A stretch of 64,000 bases of DNA from Defluviitalea saccharophila (GTDB taxonomy: Bacteria; Bacillota; Clostridia; Lachnospirales; Defluviitaleaceae), in the NCBI RefSeq assembly GCF_038396635.1, contig NZ_CP121687.1, positions 2,532,592 to 2,596,591 of the forward strand. The letters run 5' to 3'. The notes below the pieces were generated by a model that saw nothing but the letters and a program-made list of their open reading frames with translations, made no database searches and was not told the DNA's origin. Each line of letters begins with the position of its first letter. Position 1 is the first letter of the stretch. Below, piece after piece: positions 46,548 to 55,578 of this stretch. A program made the position numbers and the translations under genes.

Positions 46548-48173
46548 TTGATTGGTGCAATTATTGGGGATGTAGTTGGCTCTCGATTTGAGTTTAATAA
46601 TCATAGAGATAAAGACTTCGAACTATTTACAGAAGACTGCCAGGTTACAGATGACAGTATTATGACTCTTGCAGTTGCAAAAGCAATTATGGAAGCAGAG
46701 AAAATAATCAAGCCTTCAGTTGGCGGTTATGATTTTGATAGCGACTATTACTCGCTGATTGAAAAAATAACTATTAAATATATGCAGGAAATTGGGCGTA
46801 AATATCCCAATTGTGGTTACGGTAGGATGTTCTCAAAATGGGTTTTTAGTGATGATCCTCAACCCTACAACAGCTTTGGAAATGGTGCGGCTATGCGGAT
46901 AAGTCCGGTAGGTTTTGCAGCAAGGACAAAAAGCGAAGCTTGCAGGCTCTCTGAAGTTGTAACTGGAGTGACGCATGATCATGAAGAGGGCATAAAGGGT
47001 GCAGAAGCTACTGCGGTAGCAATTTACATGGCACGTCGTGGATTTACCAAAGGTGAAATCCGGGAAAAAATTGAGCGCAATTATTATTCTTTGGATTTTA
47101 CAATTGATGATATTAGGGATTCGCACCAGTTTAATGAGACGTGCCAAGATACTATTCCACAAGCTATTGAAGCATTTTTGGAATCAACTTCTTTTGAAGA
47201 TGCAATTCGTAATGCGATTTCAATAGGTGGCGATAGTGACACTTTAGCTGCTATCACAGGAGCTATTGCAGAAGCATACTACGGAGTTCCTGAAGAGCTC
47301 AAAGAAATAGCTCTTTCCTATCTTAATGATGAACTGCGCTCTATTTTTAATGATTGGTCTGAATTTATAGGTAATGAAGGAGCAATAAGCAAGTTTAAAG
47401 TGCTCACAAAGTACATCGGGAGAATCTCTGAATCTGAATCTTATGGCGAATGGTTTATTGATAGAGAAAATGACGGGACTTCGGAACACCCAATTCAGAT
47501 GCCATATGTAAATTTTAATGAACTTGTAGATTTGTTTGTTACTGAGTTTTATCAGTTCTCAGAGAGTCATCCCGAATATCAGCTTACAAATTATGGTTCA
47601 ATTCTCGAAAACAATGGCCTTAAATGGGACGATGTTTCTATGAGAAATGTTGATGTTGATACTATAGATGAACAATGTACCCTTGCGTTAATAATGGGGG
47701 CAATTCGGGCTGAGCGATTCTGTGATGGAGCACTTCTCAGCTTTTTCAAGGATGGCTATATTTTGAAATGGCTGAAACGGTTGAAAGCAATTGATAATGG
47801 CAATTCAAAAACGTCGATTGAGGAAATATATTTTGAAATTGGTGGGCTTGGTGGATACGACACATATCGTATGACCTTTAGTTATAATTCAGCTCATTTA
47901 GTAACAACACCATGGTGCGGTGAGCCGATTGATAAACACTATTCGTCTGAAGAAGTAAGGTTACTGCTTGATGCCTTTGAAGATATTCATGTTGAACATT
48001 GGAATAGCGAGTATATTGATCCTTGTGTTTGTGATGGAACGCAATGGGAGTTAGCGGTAAAATACGAGGGGCATCGTGGTACAGTATGGGTTGGCAGTAA
48101 TGCTTATCCGAGCAATTGGGAGGAACTCTTATCGTTTTTTGAAATCGAGTATGAGGAAGATAAGGAAGAATAA
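46548..48173 (+). CDS. ADP-ribosylglycohydrolase-family protein with extra C-terminal domain
   Basis: Residues 1-265 of this 541-aa protein match the DraG/ARH family: MIGAIIGDVVGSRFE, the metal-binding TDDS motif (VTDDSIMTLAV), GNGAAMRISP and GGDSDTLAAITGAIAEAYYG. Such enzymes remove ADP-ribose from proteins or nucleic acids. Residues about 300-541 form a second domain that I do not recognise (IYFEIGGLGGYDTYRMTFSY). TTG 46548 is supported by GGGAGGG. Its tight linkage to GmrSD suggests a role in the same defence response, for example reversing ADP-ribosylation by a phage or a host effector (inference). Confidence 0.88.
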   Translation: MIGAIIGDVVGSRFEFNNHRDKDFELFTEDCQVTDDSIMTLAVAKAIMEAEKIIKPSVGGYDFDSDYYSLIEKITIKYMQEIGRKYPNCGYGRMFSKWVFSDDPQPYNSFGNGAAMRISPVGFAARTKSEACRLSEVVTGVTHDHEEGIKGAEATAVAIYMARRGFTKGEIREKIERNYYSLDFTIDDIRDSHQFNETCQDTIPQAIEAFLESTSFEDAIRNAISIGGDSDTLAAITGAIAEAYYGVPEELKEIALSYLNDELRSIFNDWSEFIGNEGAISKFKVLTKYIGRISESESYGEWFIDRENDGTSEHPIQMPYVNFNELVDLFVTEFYQFSESHPEYQLTNYGSILENNGLKWDDVSMRNVDVDTIDEQCTLALIMGAIRAERFCDGALLSFFKDGYILKWLKRLKAIDNGNSKTSIEEIYFEIGGLGGYDTYRMTFSYNSAHLVTTPWCGEPIDKHYSSEEVRLLLDAFEDIHVEHWNSEYIDPCVCDGTQWELAVKYEGHRGTVWVGSNAYPSNWEELLSFFEIEYEEDKEE

Positions 48174-48216
48174 CCGATAAAAGAAATTACCAAAATTATT
48201 AAGGGGGAGGGCTATC

Positions 48217-49347
48217 GTGAGAACAGATTTTCATGAATTGAAGAAAGAGTTTGTTAACAAAAGAGTAGCAGATGCGAATCAGTTTATTGATAATGTTGTT
48301 TATAACTACAAAGTACTGGAGCATTGTAAAGATTTGATATTAGCACTTACAACAGAATATGATCGCCGAGTATCAGAGTATCATTCTGAAATTTATAACA
48401 ATATAAAAGATAAAGGGCAAGCATCTATAACATTACTTGACGATTCATTTGAACTCTTTGGGTTTCGAACGAGTATTTCCGAGATGATTTCTAAAAATAT
48501 AAAGGATATTATTCAATATGCAAATAATTGTCTGGATTCTTTAGCTCAATTAGTAAATTCTAGTTTGATATATCCTCAATTCTCTAAAGATATTGTCGAC
48601 TTTGGCTTTTTATATAACAACAAAAGAAATAGACTAAGCGGGTTTTCAACCTGTTCATATACAGAGCAGGTTTTTAGTAATATAAATGCTCATTCAGAAT
48701 TTTCATTTCTTAGAAAATCAAATAATCGAATTAAGCATATAATGGATATCCCAACTTCCATTGGTTTTCAACTGTTTGGAGATGAAAGTGTTGCCTTGAT
48801 AAAAGAATTTTCGAAGAACAATATAAAATTTAGTGATGTAAAAATTAATGATAAATGCAACGAAATTTGTGTGTTTATATCAGATTGTATTGATGATGTT
48901 TGTGCAGCAATATTAAAAGATCTTCCGGCTGTCAATCATGAGTATAGGTTTAATTGTGTAAATGTATATGGCCAAATTCCCAAAGCAAAGGATGTTAAAA
49001 TTGAGCAAATCAAATATGAAGATGCTGATTTTATTGTCGCGTATCTCGAAATCACAGAGACCGATTTAACAAAAATTCCAAATCAATTAGAACTTATTTT
49101 TGCATCAGTCCGAAATGATGATTGTATTGAAGTTTTTAATTATGACTATGACTTGTTGTTATTAAAAATCGGAGACCATTATTTAGGTTATGCAGAAGCT
49201 ATTGAACCAGTAGATCCAGATTTTCTGAGTTACCGTAAGTACCAAATATACTTGGACAACCAAAGAACTTTTCACGATATGATCATTAAGAAGACGAAAA
49301 TGAAACTATATCCTTTCGCTTCAAATCAGCAATTCATTTTTTTATGA
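48217..49347 (+). CDS. Unknown protein, all-helical N-terminus
   Basis: I do not recognise this 376-aa protein. The N-terminal 200 residues are predicted helical, with RKSNNRIKHIMDI near residue 167 that could be an RxxxxH-like HEPN site, but the spacing is not canonical. The C-terminal third is beta-rich (FIVAYLEITETDLTKIPNQLELIF). GTG 48217 has GGGGGAGG six bases upstream. It starts 43 bases after the glycohydrolase and is the last gene before element C, so it may be the fifth member of the GmrSD operon. Confidence 0.6.
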   Translation: MRTDFHELKKEFVNKRVADANQFIDNVVYNYKVLEHCKDLILALTTEYDRRVSEYHSEIYNNIKDKGQASITLLDDSFELFGFRTSISEMISKNIKDIIQYANNCLDSLAQLVNSSLIYPQFSKDIVDFGFLYNNKRNRLSGFSTCSYTEQVFSNINAHSEFSFLRKSNNRIKHIMDIPTSIGFQLFGDESVALIKEFSKNNIKFSDVKINDKCNEICVFISDCIDDVCAAILKDLPAVNHEYRFNCVNVYGQIPKAKDVKIEQIKYEDADFIVAYLEITETDLTKIPNQLELIFASVRNDDCIEVFNYDYDLLLLKIGDHYLGYAEAIEPVDPDFLSYRKYQIYLDNQRTFHDMIIKKTKMKLYPFASNQQFIFL

Positions 49348-49405
49348 AAAAGATGAAACATCAAAGAAGAGTGAAGAACCATTGGTAGATGAAACAAATG
49401 AGTAA

Positions 49406-49547
49406 TTGATATGTTCCCGCGAACGTCGGTTTCCGGAAAAACAGCGAAAAAACTGATTGATATGTTCCCACGAACGTAAGGGTCAAAAATCAACCAATGA
49501 CATTCGTTCTATCCTCTCGAGCCACGTTGAGTGTGTCGTCTTGATGT
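49406..49547 (+). repeat. Repeat element C, left part, interrupted by a group II intron
   Basis: GATATGTTCCC repeats begin at 49408 and 49459, 51 bp apart as in element B, each followed by CGAACG. TGACATTCGTTCTATCCTCTC and GAGCCACGTTGAG follow. The block reaches CTTGATGT, where the intron begins; in element B the same point continues CTAAGAAATAAAG. Confidence 0.78.
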
Positions 49548-50053
49548 GTGCGTCCAGCTAAGCTGGCAAATGCTAGCAGGTGAAAGTCCTGCAGTGGTAA
49601 AGGTAGGGCAGCCACTTAGTCAGTAACCAGCGTATGGAGTAATCTATGCGTTGAAGCGTTACGGAATGTTCCGAAAGGAGCAGGCAAACTGGCGGGTTGT
49701 AACATAAAGTGAATACTGCCGCACCGTTATTTACATTTCCGAAAGGAAACAACAGGGAGTCGAGCTGCGACATCAACAGCGAAGACAGCAGACGGTATGA
49801 AGAACCCTAAATGCAATACCTAAGAACCCTGCGGTGTAGAGGTAACGACACGTCAGGAAAGTATTTGTCGGAACTGGAGAGAGCCTACTTTGCACAGGAA
49901 ACTGTAAATAGGAAGCATATAAGCAAAAGCGAAGTTGCTTTCTGCAAAGAGGCAGTCAGAAGTGCTCATAGTACCAAGGATTGTACAGACAACAAAACTG
50001 TGCATAGGGAAGGGGCACAACTTTATTCAAGTCTGTAAAGGAGGTAGGTACCG

Positions 50054-51352
50054 GTGATTGCCGAAAAAGCTATAAACACCCATGAAAAAGTACGAGACTT
50101 CCAAAACAGACTATACCTTACAGCCAAAGCTGACCGAAAGAGAAGGTTCTATGCGTTGTATGACAAGATATACCGTAACGATATCTTAGAAGAAGCATGG
50201 AAACGGGTAAAACAGAATGGTGGAACAGGCGGTATTGATAAAGTCAGCATTGATGATGTGAAAACGTACGGCGAAGAAAAACTGCTGGGCGAAATAGCGG
50301 AAGAATTGAGGACTGGGAAGTACCGGTGTAAGCCTGTCAGACGAAGTTATATTCCAAAACCGGATGGTAGAAAAAGAGCATTGGGGATACCTACGATTAA
50401 GGACAGAATAGTACAGATGGCAGCAAAGATAGTGATAGAGCCTGTGTTTGAAGCAGATTTTCAACCCTGTTCGTATGGATTTAGACCGAAAAGAAGTGCC
50501 AAACAAGCAATGGACAGGATATTTGAAGTTTCTGACAAAGGTGGTGCACTATGGGTAATAGATGCTGACATAAAAGATTATTTTGGTAGCATCAATCATG
50601 ATAAGCTACTTTTGCTAGTCAAACAAAGAATAACTGACCGTAGAGTGTTAAAGCTGATAAAAGGCTGGTTAAAAGCGGGGGTATTGGAAAACGGTAGGTA
50701 TAGTGAGAGCACACTGGGAGCACCACAGGGAGGAGTTATTTCTCCACTATTGTCCAATATATATCTGAATTATTTTGATGTGTATTGGAATAAAGCCTTT
50801 GGACATCTGGGTGAATTAGTGCGTTATGCAGATGATTTTGTGATATTGTGCAAGAGGTTATCTCATGCAGAAGAAGCCTTTCGCGCTGTGAAGTGGATAA
50901 TGGGAAAGCTGGAACTAACACTACATAGTGAGAAGACAAGGCTAGTTGATATGTATTTCGGAAAGGACAGTTTTGATTTTCTTGGCTTCAATAATAGATT
51001 TCAGCGTTTTAGAAATAAAAACTGGCAGTGGTATTGGACGCTACAACAGATACCGTCTAAGAAGGCTATGAAGAAAATGAGGGCTAACATAAAAGAGGTG
51101 TTTGCCAGTCCAAGCAAGCTACTGTTAAGTATGGAAGAGATGGTGAAGCTACTCAATCCTAAAATCATTGGCATGAGAAACTATTATACCAGAAGATTTA
51201 CCAGACCATGGTTATGGAAGATAGATAAGTATATCAATTTCAAGTTTACTCGGTGGTACAATCGGAAGAAACAACGCAATTATAGGCTAGGAAATGCAGC
51301 AAAGGTCAGAGAATTGACTAAACAGGCAGGACTAGCAAGTATGTGTGGCTGA
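50054..51352 (+). CDS. ltrA: Group II intron reverse transcriptase/maturase
   Basis: This 432-aa protein has the reverse-transcriptase domain with KPDGRKRALGIPTIKDRIVQ, SYGFRPKRSAKQA, APQGGVISPLLSNIYL and the catalytic YADD at 258-261, then the maturase X domain (FLGFNNRFQRF to IIGMRNYYTR). There is no HNH endonuclease domain at the C-terminus, which ends KQAGLASMCG. It promotes splicing and retrohoming of its intron. GTG 50054 follows AAAGGAGGTAGG. Confidence 0.97.
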   Translation: MIAEKAINTHEKVRDFQNRLYLTAKADRKRRFYALYDKIYRNDILEEAWKRVKQNGGTGGIDKVSIDDVKTYGEEKLLGEIAEELRTGKYRCKPVRRSYIPKPDGRKRALGIPTIKDRIVQMAAKIVIEPVFEADFQPCSYGFRPKRSAKQAMDRIFEVSDKGGALWVIDADIKDYFGSINHDKLLLLVKQRITDRRVLKLIKGWLKAGVLENGRYSESTLGAPQGGVISPLLSNIYLNYFDVYWNKAFGHLGELVRYADDFVILCKRLSHAEEAFRAVKWIMGKLELTLHSEKTRLVDMYFGKDSFDFLGFNNRFQRFRNKNWQWYWTLQQIPSKKAMKKMRANIKEVFASPSKLLLSMEEMVKLLNPKIIGMRNYYTRRFTRPWLWKIDKYINFKFTRWYNRKKQRNYRLGNAAKVRELTKQAGLASMCG

Positions 51353-51376
51353 AAGCTGAAGGAAGAAGAATATCGG

Positions 51377-51411
51377 AAAGCCGTATGCGGGAAAACCGCA
51401 CGTACGGTTTG
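51377..51411 (+). ncRNA. Group II intron domain V
   Basis: AGCCGTATGCGG, a GAAA-type tetraloop and CCGCACGTACGG form the catalytic domain V hairpin. The bulge and tetraloop positions fit the family. It ends 37 bases before the intron 3' end. Confidence 0.92.
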
Positions 51412-51448
51412 ATGAGGGGACGGTGATAACCCCACTGTTCTACTCTAT

Positions 51449-51580
51449 CGAAATAAGAGAGCTCTAAAACGGTTGAAAATAATAGATTACTAAATTGATG
51501 TATTATAAAAATTAATAATTAGTCTTGTTTTGCCCTTTGATATGTATTTGTGGGAACATATCGAAGGGTTATTTTATGGG
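51449..51580 (+). repeat. Repeat element C, right part
   Basis: CGAAATAAGAG aligns with element B immediately after the intron insertion point. GCCCTTTGATATGT and ACATATCGAAGGGTTATTTT (about 51534-51575) form the terminal hairpin containing the inverted GGGAACATATC copy. The conserved GTTGAGTTGACAG block seen in A and B is not evident here. Confidence 0.65.
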
Positions 51581-51745
51581 AAGAAGTATGTTGAGCGTGT
51601 TAATAAGGATTTAAAGATAGAAGATTGTAGAAAATTAGAGTAAAATTTTGAAATATTAAAAATGTTGGTATATAATAAAGTTAAATAATACATTCTTGAT
51701 AATATTTATCATGTCAAAACCCTGAAAAGTGATATGTAAGGAGTG

Positions 51746-51900
51746 GGTGAGAACGATTCTGGTAAATCTGCAATTATTGATGCCATAAAACTAGTTCTTG
51801 GAACTCTGATATAAATTGGTATCGAGTGGAAATAGCAGATTTTTTAAAGAAAAGACATCTCTTGAAATAGAATTATTTGTACATATGATGAATTTAGCGA
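51746..51900 (+). pseudogene. Decayed fragment of an OLD-family ATP-dependent nuclease
   Basis: The frame from 51746 reads GENDSGKSAIIDAIKLVLGT and then a stop; this is the P-loop of OLD/RecF-like ATPases (usual form GENNSGKSA). A few codons further, in a shifted frame, RVEIADFLK resembles the next conserved OLD segment. Both the upstream start and the whole rest of the gene are gone. It is a relic of an earlier defence gene in this position. Confidence 0.7.
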
Positions 51901-52082
51901 TATCTTGTAGATGAGGCTGAGTAAAATCAATAAAACAATTGAGTTGAGCAATAAAAAAATTAACATTTTATGAAAAAACTAGATAGATGACTTAATGAGG
52001 AACTGTGAGATAAGGGATTACAACTTTTTGTTTTTAACAAATATGTAAAAGTAGAAATACTATCTAAAACGAGGTGATACTA
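51901..52082 (+). other. AT-rich leader before the helicase gene
   Basis: No gene or hairpin stands out. The stretch probably contains the rest of the decayed OLD gene and the promoter of the helicase gene. The ribosome site GAGGTG lies at 52071-52076. Confidence 0.4.
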
Positions 52083-55000
52083 TTGCATTCTTATGCTTAT
52101 GATTTATTTAGATGTCATATTTCGACCCATTCTGAACGTTCAGCAGAAGACCGTGCAGCAGTTTCAACTTTAGAAACATTTTTGACTTCAGGAGGGAAAA
52201 TTAATTGTAACTTTTCTTGTGATGATAAGTGGCCAAATCATGATGGTACATTTGAATTTGTCTCAAACCCTGAAATATCTAGATGCCCAGAGCAAAACTT
52301 TGTAGTTCAAATAAAAGGAACGCATAATTATAGAGAAAATGATGGGATAATCTCATATACATTAACAAGCTTGGCATTTCCGGCTTTTATAGCTAGTGAA
52401 GTAACTGCAGATCCAGGGATTCTATTTATTGTTCTTAACCCAGATGTTAGAGGAGAGAAGCGTGTTTTTTGGAAATATATTTCTCCCAGATTCATTAAAT
52501 CAATAGACTTTGAAAAGAATAGCACTACAATTAAACTTTATCCTGAAGATGAGATAAAAGATACAGATGAAAGTGTTAATATGTTTTGCGATAAGCTCCA
52601 AGAAATTATAAACTTTCATTTGTTCCTACACAAACTAGATAAAGATAATCTCAGAAAAGAAGATGCTATAAAAATCGTTAAAACTAGATGTGAGGATATA
52701 TCATTAGAAATTGATAGAATTAGTAATGAAAATAAATCACGTGAATATGTATCAAGAAGGATTGTGAATGGATTATATGATTTGTGTTATGCTGTTTTGA
52801 TCTTAAATGCAATTAATTTAGGATATATGGATGTTAATGAAAAATTAGCATGGGAGCTGTCTCAATTTAATATTGAAACTAAATATTTAAGCAACTTTTT
52901 GAAGGGCCTTAAATATATTGGCTCAAGAATTCCCGAGGAAGGCCAATCTGAAAGATTGATGCTGAAATACTACAGCTATCTTTGGGAGATTAGAAGGTTC
53001 TTGAAAAAATTTTTTAACATCGCTGTTTTAGAAAACCTAGAAGCATTTCCTTTACATACCGATACTCTTGATAAAGAGTATTATGAGATGATAGCTTCAA
53101 GTATTGCTGCAATTGATTTATCGCCAAAGAATCTTAGAACTACTAGATACTATATTCAAAAAAAGACGCCCTTCTTTGTCAATGGGGAAAGATATTATGA
53201 AATCACACTACAATTGGCCGGAATGTATGCAACTAAATTTAATCGGATAACTGTATATACCAAACAGAACATATCAACCAATTACTCAATACAAATTGCA
53301 TACACTACTGCTGAAATAAATCTTTGGGGTATAAAAAGTAAAATTAAAGTAGTAACAAATTGGAAAGTATCTATTGACCCTGCATGCTTAAATAAGTTAG
53401 GAAAGATTTTGTATACAAACATCATATTAAGCAAGAATTATGGTGAATATAATTCATTAATGGACTTTCTCACCAAGACAGGTATGAATCTATTTGATTT
53501 AATTAACCTGCATGAAGATAGATTTCAAAAAGTTTTGTATCAAATCTATGGTAAGACAAATACTAATATATTTAAGGATGTATTACTTAAACTAAGAAGC
53601 GAGTATTCGTTCTCTTCAAACAAAATAGGAAAGCACACTGTACGATACATATTACTAAACCTTCGAGAAGAGATATTAGAATCCGTTCTACCAAATGCAT
53701 TTTATAAAAAGTATCTTACTGATGATCTATATATTACGCGTAGATGCTATCCATTTGAGAAACAACCTTTTATTTCAAATCTGGTTGGAAGAAAAACAAG
53801 CAAAGGTAATATAAATGACATCCTTGAAATAACAAATGATTCTGGGGAATTTAATACTGTACACCCTTACTTAACAATTGAAAGACTGATACGAGAAACT
53901 GGAGAGTTGTACTTTCATGTCGATTCGGTAGCATCCCTTGAGGAGATAGAAAAATACAATGCTAGTTTAGATGCGTGGGAGCGTAATAAGGGATTTTTAA
54001 TTAAAGAAGAAAATGGGTTTTTAACCATTGATTCTTATGAAAGCACAACTCTATTTATACTTGAGAAATTATTAAAGCTTTCAAAAATCCCCAACAGAGG
54101 ACAAAAGGAGTCCAATTTACGATATCTTAAGCAATGTAATATAAATTTTCAAGATCCCCAAAAAAAGATTGCTTTGCAAAAGTTGTTTGTAAATTCTCAA
54201 ATAATGCTTATTTACGGAGCAGCTGGCACAGGAAAGACTACATTGATCAATTATATTTCAAATATGATGAATCAGTCAAAAAAGCTATTTCTTACAAAAA
54301 CTCATACTGCATTACAAAATTTAAAAAGACGTATAGAAAATCCAGGTCTTGACTCTGATTTTGTAAGTATTGATAGTTTTACTAAGAAAATTACCCTTAC
54401 GGATTATGACATAATTTTTATTGATGAATGTAGTACTATAGACAATAGAACTATGAAGAATCTACTCGAAAAAATTGATGACAGCACCTTTCTTGTTTTA
54501 GTAGGAGACATTTATCAAATAGAGTCTATCGATTTTGGTAACTGGTTTTATTATGCCAAGGATATTATTAAAACGGATGGTGCCAATGTTGAACTTTTAA
54601 GCACTTGGAGGACAGAAAAAAAAGAATTAAAGAGCTTATGGGATGAAGTTAGAAAAATTGAGCCTATTATTACTGAAAAACTAGTCATGGATGGTCCGTT
54701 TTCTTCTAATATAGGAGAAGAGATATTCATATCTGATGATGATGAGATAGTATTGTGCTTAAATTATGATGGCAAGTTTGGTATAAACAACATGAATCTC
54801 TATTTTCAAAATGCTAATACTAAAAGTGAAGTGTACTCATGGGCAGAGTGGACATTCAAAATTGGAGATCCGATCATTTTTCTAGATACAAAACGATCAT
54901 CCTTATTGTACAACAATTTAAAAGGAAGAATAGTAGACATTTCAAAAAACAATTCGGCGATAACATTTACGATTGATATCGACACTATACTAACAGAGCG

Positions 55001-55382
55001 CCAATGTAGAGATGAAAGTTTTGAATTTGTTGACGTGACAGATTCTGGAACACGGATACGATTAGAGGTTATTAAAAATGATGATGAATCAGTATCTGAT
55101 GAAGAACGGATCAAGACGATCATTCCTTTTCAAATTGCCTATGCTGTTTCTATTCATAAGGCACAGGGCTTAGAGTATAACTCTGTAAAGATTGTTATTC
55201 CTTCTTATAATGCAGAAAAAATATCGCATTCTATTTTTTACACTGCAATAACCCGTGCAAAAGAGAAACTTAAGATATACTGGAGTGCTGAAACAATGAA
55301 AAATATTATAGAGAGTTTTACAAAAGAAAAAGATGACCAAAGGACGCTCTCTTTGATTAAGAAAAAGTTAGGATTGCAATAA
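52083..55382 (+). CDS. DUF4365-like nuclease domain fused to an SF1 helicase
   Basis: The N-terminal 160 residues of this 1099-aa protein (WPNHDGTFEFV, FVVQIKGTHNY, SYTLTSLAFPAFIASEV) match the DUF4365 pattern with a nuclease-like D...QxK core. A middle region of about 500 residues is not recognised. The C-terminal half is a superfamily 1 helicase: Walker A GAAGTGKT at 712-719, Walker B IDECS at about 780-784, GDIYQIES, and a UvrD-like C-terminus with HKAQGLEY from H1025 and FYTAITRAKEKL. I chose TTG 52083 because GTG 52074 lies within the ribosome site GAGGTG. It stands alone between elements C and D as a single-gene cassette, probably antiviral (inference). Confidence 0.8.
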   Translation: MHSYAYDLFRCHISTHSERSAEDRAAVSTLETFLTSGGKINCNFSCDDKWPNHDGTFEFVSNPEISRCPEQNFVVQIKGTHNYRENDGIISYTLTSLAFPAFIASEVTADPGILFIVLNPDVRGEKRVFWKYISPRFIKSIDFEKNSTTIKLYPEDEIKDTDESVNMFCDKLQEIINFHLFLHKLDKDNLRKEDAIKIVKTRCEDISLEIDRISNENKSREYVSRRIVNGLYDLCYAVLILNAINLGYMDVNEKLAWELSQFNIETKYLSNFLKGLKYIGSRIPEEGQSERLMLKYYSYLWEIRRFLKKFFNIAVLENLEAFPLHTDTLDKEYYEMIASSIAAIDLSPKNLRTTRYYIQKKTPFFVNGERYYEITLQLAGMYATKFNRITVYTKQNISTNYSIQIAYTTAEINLWGIKSKIKVVTNWKVSIDPACLNKLGKILYTNIILSKNYGEYNSLMDFLTKTGMNLFDLINLHEDRFQKVLYQIYGKTNTNIFKDVLLKLRSEYSFSSNKIGKHTVRYILLNLREEILESVLPNAFYKKYLTDDLYITRRCYPFEKQPFISNLVGRKTSKGNINDILEITNDSGEFNTVHPYLTIERLIRETGELYFHVDSVASLEEIEKYNASLDAWERNKGFLIKEENGFLTIDSYESTTLFILEKLLKLSKIPNRGQKESNLRYLKQCNINFQDPQKKIALQKLFVNSQIMLIYGAAGTGKTTLINYISNMMNQSKKLFLTKTHTALQNLKRRIENPGLDSDFVSIDSFTKKITLTDYDIIFIDECSTIDNRTMKNLLEKIDDSTFLVLVGDIYQIESIDFGNWFYYAKDIIKTDGANVELLSTWRTEKKELKSLWDEVRKIEPIITEKLVMDGPFSSNIGEEIFISDDDEIVLCLNYDGKFGINNMNLYFQNANTKSEVYSWAEWTFKIGDPIIFLDTKRSSLLYNNLKGRIVDISKNNSAITFTIDIDTILTERQCRDESFEFVDVTDSGTRIRLEVIKNDDESVSDEERIKTIIPFQIAYAVSIHKAQGLEYNSVKIVIPSYNAEKISHSIFYTAITRAKEKLKIYWSAETMKNIIESFTKEKDDQRTLSLIKKKLGLQ

Positions 55383-55578
55383 GTAGTACTAACTAATTTG
55401 AATGTCCTTATGTTAGGATTTCCTGCCAGATTTAGAAAGGAACCACACATCGTCCTTGCGATAAATAGGCATGTCGAATTCGTTGGGTACTGATAGCAAC
55501 AGATAGATGACAGAAAAATTCGCTGATGAGGTTATGCGTTTTAAACATAACAAGCCATATAAAGATAGTTACATATAA
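55383..55578 (+). other. Intergenic stretch between the helicase gene and element D
   Basis: I see no gene, strong hairpin or repeat in these 196 bases. There is no clear terminator for the helicase gene before element D. Confidence 0.5.

Larger units (their letters stand above)
49548..51448 (+). mobile_element. Complete group II intron inserted in repeat element C
   Basis: The 5' end GTGCG at 49548 fits the group II consensus. A reverse transcriptase-maturase is encoded at 50054-51352. Domain V lies at 51377-51411 and is followed by a domain VI-like GAGGGGACGGTGATAACCCC with a candidate branch A. The 3' end is placed at 51448 (CTACTCTAT) because the flanking CGAAATAAGAG then aligns with CTAAGAAATAAAG of element B. 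The exon sequences are non-coding, so insertion is harmless. Confidence 0.92.

Noticed and set aside
49811-50038. Open frame of 75 codons upstream of the intron reverse transcriptase
   Set aside because: It lies in the structured 5' part of the group II intron RNA, has no ribosome site and matches no protein family; it is a chance frame.
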